Both the position numbers and the translations under genes were made by a program. Below the pieces are notes generated by a model. The model was given only the letters and a program-made list of their open reading frames with translations, did not search any database and was not told the DNA's origin. From an uncultured Bacteroidales bacterium (GTDB lineage Bacteria > Bacteroidota > Bacteroidia > Bacteroidales > UBA932): a stretch of DNA of 64,000 nt. The stretch spans positions 1 to 64,000 of the forward strand of contig CAMBRR010000002.1 in the NCBI GenBank assembly GCA_945870315.1, given 5' to 3'. Positions 60,444-64,000 of the stretch are shown one piece after another; position 1 is the first letter of the stretch, and each line of letters starts with the position of its first letter.

Positions 60444-62351
60444 TTATTCCGATACGACAGCTCCCCATCCGGCATTCTGTGAAAGCTTATGGTTTACGCC
60501 TATCTGTTCTTCCGAAATCGGAAGCCATATCTTGTAATTTGTCTTTGTATTGTCAAAATATACATCAGTATTCCAATTGCGTCTCAACACAGGAATGCTC
60601 ATATGAAGGTAACCGTCACTTTGAAGTTTCAAGAATTTATCATCCACTTCTCCACGTTTTTCGACCACCATATCCTCGTCCAGGGAAGCAATCTTTTCAT
60701 TTATGATATTGTATCTTATGAGATCGAATTTACGGGAACACTCGAAAATGAGTTCTCGCTCGCGGCTTTCAAGAAGTTCATCGATAAAATCATCGCGATG
60801 GTAGCTCGCCTTGATTTCATTGAAGAGAACAGGATCCTTTACGGAACGAGAAAGCACGACATCCAGCTGACTGCGCGCACCAGACTCATCTCCCGTCCAG
60901 TAAAGAGCCTCTGCATACATAAGGTAAACGTCAGCAAGTCTCATAAGAGGAATTGACACAGCGTGCTGCTGATAGTTGTGCTGAACCTCCGAGAAATTAC
61001 AGAGACGATACTTGCCCGGACATAACTGAATGCCAGAAATCGGCAGATAGGTCTGCGTCTCAAGATTATCATAAAGGGGATGGATGATTTCCTTGGTTTC
61101 AGTCTGAGGTTCACCCGTTACCGGATCAAGAACAGGATTTCCTGAATTATCGACAATAGGGACAGAAGCTATCACAGTCTGCTGTTTGTTAGGCTTCCAG
61201 TAGGTATATCCGTCCACCGTCACAGCCTCTTTTCCATCAGAAAGACGGCCGGTGAAGTTATGATCCCTGCGAGGATCTTTCGGATGGTACATATAGAAGG
61301 CCCTCGGAGTAGGCACGTGACGACCTCCATAGACATTCGGAGAATCCATTCCATTGTTGACCGGAGTTGGCAGATAGTATGAGTTAGGCCAATAACCCTC
61401 GGTACCAGAAAGAGGCTGCTCCGCAAGCAAGAGACATTCCTCATACTGTTCTGACTTTGTGGTTTCCCGGAACAGGTTTGTATAATCAGGAATGAGCCTG
61501 TACGGAGAATTCATTATGACATCTTCGCATGCTGCCTTAGATTTCTCCCACAGTTCCTGTTCCATAATCTTTCCGCTTGTTCCCGTCTTTTCCACAAAAG
61601 AGAAATCGTTCAGAGGCTGCTCAGCGACAAGGTCGGCGCCTACCTTATTGTGCCCACAGGCTGCTAGATAATTGCAGATTCTTGCAATGTAGGCCGCAGC
61701 AGTGTACTTATTGGCTGAAGATGTCTGAAGTATGCCCGTGGTCTCAAGATTTTGATAGGCATAATCCAGGTCATCGAGGATGAACGAATACACTTGCTCA
61801 AGAGAAGACCGTGGTTCGTCTCCTGCAGAATCATATTCAGTAACAATCGGGACTCCACCGAAAAGCCAGGCAAGATGATAGTAGAAGAAAGCCCTGCAAA
61901 ACCTCGCCTCAGCTTTGTACTGCACCTTGGTCTCATCGCTCATTTGAGGAAAATCCACATAGTGAAGAATGGTATTGCACCTGTTTATGCCGGTGTACAT
62001 CACCTTCCATACATCTCTCACACAACGCGTACTTTCTATATAGTTAGCCCAGTACATTTCCAGGCCTTCGTCTGATGACGAGGTCGCAGCGACGATGTCA
62101 TCGGAAGGTCCGTTCATCACATACAGGAGTCCCTGTCCGTAACTTCCTCTCTGGACATAGGATGCACCAGGAATCTTATGTCCATTGATTACTTCATAAC
62201 AGGAAATCAGTGCAGAACGCATATCGCTCTCCGTTTTATAGAAATTCTCAGGAGAAGTCTGGGAATATGGATTCTGCTCAAGGAAAGGAGCATTCTCACA
62301 TGAGACCGCCATCATTGCACAGAGTATGTAAAGAAAAATCAATCGTTTCAT
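60444..62351 (-). CDS. SusD/RagB-family lipoprotein of the second PUL
   Basis: This 635-residue surface lipoprotein (signal LCAMMAVSCENAPF) has SusD features: NPYSQTSPENFYKTESDMRSALISCYEVING at the N-terminus, a SusD-like middle (YKAEARFCRAFFYYHLAWLFGGVPIV), and the C-terminal block ELLESRERELIFECSRKFDLIRYNI. The ATG at 62351 is chosen over a GTG at 62360. It is 10 bp after SusC. The glycan is unknown; GH31 alpha-xylosidase and GH109 in the same operon are the only hints. Confidence 0.92.
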   Translation of the reverse strand: MKRLIFLYILCAMMAVSCENAPFLEQNPYSQTSPENFYKTESDMRSALISCYEVINGHKIPGASYVQRGSYGQGLLYVMNGPSDDIVAATSSSDEGLEMYWANYIESTRCVRDVWKVMYTGINRCNTILHYVDFPQMSDETKVQYKAEARFCRAFFYYHLAWLFGGVPIVTEYDSAGDEPRSSLEQVYSFILDDLDYAYQNLETTGILQTSSANKYTAAAYIARICNYLAACGHNKVGADLVAEQPLNDFSFVEKTGTSGKIMEQELWEKSKAACEDVIMNSPYRLIPDYTNLFRETTKSEQYEECLLLAEQPLSGTEGYWPNSYYLPTPVNNGMDSPNVYGGRHVPTPRAFYMYHPKDPRRDHNFTGRLSDGKEAVTVDGYTYWKPNKQQTVIASVPIVDNSGNPVLDPVTGEPQTETKEIIHPLYDNLETQTYLPISGIQLCPGKYRLCNFSEVQHNYQQHAVSIPLMRLADVYLMYAEALYWTGDESGARSQLDVVLSRSVKDPVLFNEIKASYHRDDFIDELLESRERELIFECSRKFDLIRYNIINEKIASLDEDMVVEKRGEVDDKFLKLQSDGYLHMSIPVLRRNWNTDVYFDNTKTNYKIWLPISEEQIGVNHKLSQNAGWGAVVSE

Positions 62352-62361
62352 AACCACCACT

Positions 62362-64000
62362 TTAGAAAGACATATTTATACCGAAAGTAAATGTTCTGGC
62401 CTTCGGATAGGACATCCTGTCGAAGCCGGTGAACAATGGATTTGAAGTACTGACATCTGGATCCATTCCGCTGTATTTGGTAATGACAAAGAGATTCTCT
62501 CCATTGAGATACAGTTTGATGGAACTTATCCTGGCCTTCCTGAGCTTCGGAGTATCAAAGACATAGCCGAATGAGAAATTCTTCATCCTCAGGTAAGACC
62601 CATCCTCAACATAATAGGATGACACCCAGGTATTGGTCTGATTGAGAAGGCGGGAATATGTATTTGTCGGATTCTCAGGCGTCCATCTGTTATACCAGGA
62701 GTCTTTCGTGAGGTTGTTGAATTGGGTGCCGCCGGAGAGGCCGGACTCTGACCTCATCTTGAATTCGTTCATAATATCCCGTCCAACCACCGACTCGAAG
62801 AAGAAGGACAACTCGAATCCTTTGAAATTGAATGTATTGCCAAATCCCAATGTAAAATCCGGATTCGAATCACTGATTACTTGTCTATCCGCAGACGTGA
62901 TGTCATTGTTTCCGTCAAGGTCCTTGTACTTGCGGTCTCCTGGCTGGACTGCTACAGAATTGATGGTGGTAACTCCCTCCTTGAGAGTATACTTGAAAGA
63001 ATCATAGTTATCTGAAGTCACAATCTCCGATGGAGTATCAAAGACATTGCCCCATTTGTCCGTTGCAATGAAATCATCCAGCTGATAGTTTCCGTCCCAT
63101 ACATATCCATATCCAACACCGATAGGCTGCCCGACCATTATTCTTGATATGTCATTGGCCATCACGCCGTGGGCGATATTGACGCTTGTGAATGGAGTAC
63201 CTCCGATGTCCATAACTTTGTTTCTGGACAAATCGAAAGTGATGTTCGTGGACCACTGGAAATTCTTCCTGTCGATATTGTGAGTATTGAGACTTATTTC
63301 AATACCCTTGTTGGTCACCCTTCCAAGATTCTGCCACTGCTGGGTAAATCCGGACTGGGCAGAAATTGTTGCAAGGTAAAGCATATCCCTAGTATCCTTG
63401 AAATACACGTCGGCTGACAAATCTATTCTATTGTGGAAGAAACTTAGGTCCAGACCAAGGTCATACTGCCAGGTAGTCTCCCATTTGAGTTTCCTGTTTG
63501 CGGAACTCGACATTGCCATACCCATTACCTCTGTTCCATTGATTGCATAATAATTGGTGGACATTAAGGCCATTGGGGCATAATTTGCAATCCTGTCATT
63601 CCCTGAAGAACCTGCACTTGCCCTTATTTTGAACTGATCCATCCATAAGACATTCTCCATAAAAGGTTCCTCGGACAACCTCCATGCAATTGAGACAGAA
63701 GGGAAATATGCCCAGCGGCTTCCGCTCATAAATTTGGATGAACCGTCAGCCCTCATATTGAATCCGATATAGTAACGCTGCGCATAATTGTAGTTTACCC
63801 TTCCGAACACGGACATTCTTGAACTAGTAGCATAATTCTCGTCAACTCTTTCCTGAACACCACCTTTGCCAATGTCGAAAACACCTGTTGATGCCTCTGA
63901 AAAGTCATATGCTCCATTGGTGATATTCTCACTATGATAGGCACTCAATTCCCCTCCGAGCATTGCATCGAAATTATGTACATCATTCCAAGTCTTGCGA
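62362..64000 (-). CDS. SusC/RagA-family TonB-dependent transporter, 5'-truncated by window
   Basis: The C-terminal 546 codons of a SusC transporter are present. The frame stays open to the window end (upstream of the first internal Met it reads TWNDVHNFDA), so the gene starts outside. Visible segments are barrel strands typical of SusC: SGNDRIANYAPMAL, VEDGSYLRMKNFSFGYVF, LNGENLFVITKYSGMDPDVS and the end RTFTFGINMSF. It forms the outer-membrane pore with the SusD protein encoded 10 bp downstream. Confidence 0.93.
   Translation of the reverse strand, partial: RKTWNDVHNFDAMLGGELSAYHSENITNGAYDFSEASTGVFDIGKGGVQERVDENYATSSRMSVFGRVNYNYAQRYYIGFNMRADGSSKFMSGSRWAYFPSVSIAWRLSEEPFMENVLWMDQFKIRASAGSSGNDRIANYAPMALMSTNYYAINGTEVMGMAMSSSANRKLKWETTWQYDLGLDLSFFHNRIDLSADVYFKDTRDMLYLATISAQSGFTQQWQNLGRVTNKGIEISLNTHNIDRKNFQWSTNITFDLSRNKVMDIGGTPFTSVNIAHGVMANDISRIMVGQPIGVGYGYVWDGNYQLDDFIATDKWGNVFDTPSEIVTSDNYDSFKYTLKEGVTTINSVAVQPGDRKYKDLDGNNDITSADRQVISDSNPDFTLGFGNTFNFKGFELSFFFESVVGRDIMNEFKMRSESGLSGGTQFNNLTKDSWYNRWTPENPTNTYSRLLNQTNTWVSSYYVEDGSYLRMKNFSFGYVFDTPKLRKARISSIKLYLNGENLFVITKYSGMDPDVSTSNPLFTGFDRMSYPKARTFTFGINMSF

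Noticed and set aside
1..64000. Mobile elements, CRISPR arrays, rRNA, prophage genes
   Set aside because: No transposase, integrase, phage structural gene, regularly spaced palindromic repeat array or rRNA sequence was recognised; the only regular array is the 9-bp leader repeat.

Overview
The window looks like a chromosomal segment of an anaerobic, gut-type Bacteroidales bacterium. The reasons are SusC/SusD pairs, a hybrid two-component regulator (HTCS), Mfa1/FimA-type (type V) pili, many Cys-anchored lipoproteins, and promoters of the Bacteroidetes type (TTTG, about 19 bp, then TAnnTTTG). No rRNA, insertion sequence, prophage or CRISPR array was seen. The genus cannot be fixed from this sequence.

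Region 1 (about 1-8.5 kb, minus strand) is a type V pilus operon. In transcript order it reads DUF3575 protein, DUF3868/OmpA-like protein, Mfa1-like stalk fimbrillin, Mfa2/FimB-like anchor, a small fimbrillin-like lipoprotein, and a large DUF4906-type protein that may be an accessory or tip subunit.

Region 2 (8.6-24 kb) is mostly housekeeping. A DeoR/GlpR regulator converges on a glpA-glpB-glpC-glpT operon for sn-glycerol-3-phosphate uptake and anaerobic oxidation. Then come two small envelope genes, rpoN (sigma-54), a carboxyltransferase resembling pyruvate carboxylase subunit B but without the biotin-accepting lysine, radC, upp, tRNA-His, miaB and an M23 peptidase. Two short tandem duplications sit exactly on gene ends here (glpB; miaB and the peptidase).

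Region 3 (24-48 kb) is a polysaccharide utilization locus (PUL) that looks built for heparin/heparan sulfate. It holds the HTCS regulator; a minus-strand operon of PL12 lyase, surface glycan-binding protein, SusC and SusD; and a plus-strand operon of GH88 unsaturated glucuronyl hydrolase, PL12 heparinase III-like lyase, S1_11-like sulfatase, a Tat-exported PHP/DUF3604 lipoprotein, PL21 heparinase II and an S1_9-like sulfatase. The two operons diverge from a 306-bp region whose two promoters share the same extended -7 element and the same upstream motif at nearly the same distance, a good candidate for the HTCS operator. The gene order resembles the B. thetaiotaomicron heparin PUL as I remember it, with the PHP protein and heparinase II as additions.

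Region 4 (48-50.7 kb) is an Xre/PIN toxin-antitoxin pair, whose 5' leader carries six perfectly spaced 9-bp repeats, followed by a third sulfatase.

Region 5 (50.7-64 kb, minus strand, cut by the window end) is a second PUL. In transcript order it has SusC (partial), SusD, a fimbrillin/FISUMP-like lipoprotein, an unannotated 51-aa ORF whose stop overlaps the next start, a second paralogous lipoprotein, a GH31 alpha-xylosidase with a PA14 insert, an unrecognised lipoprotein and a GH109-like oxidoreductase-fold glycosidase.
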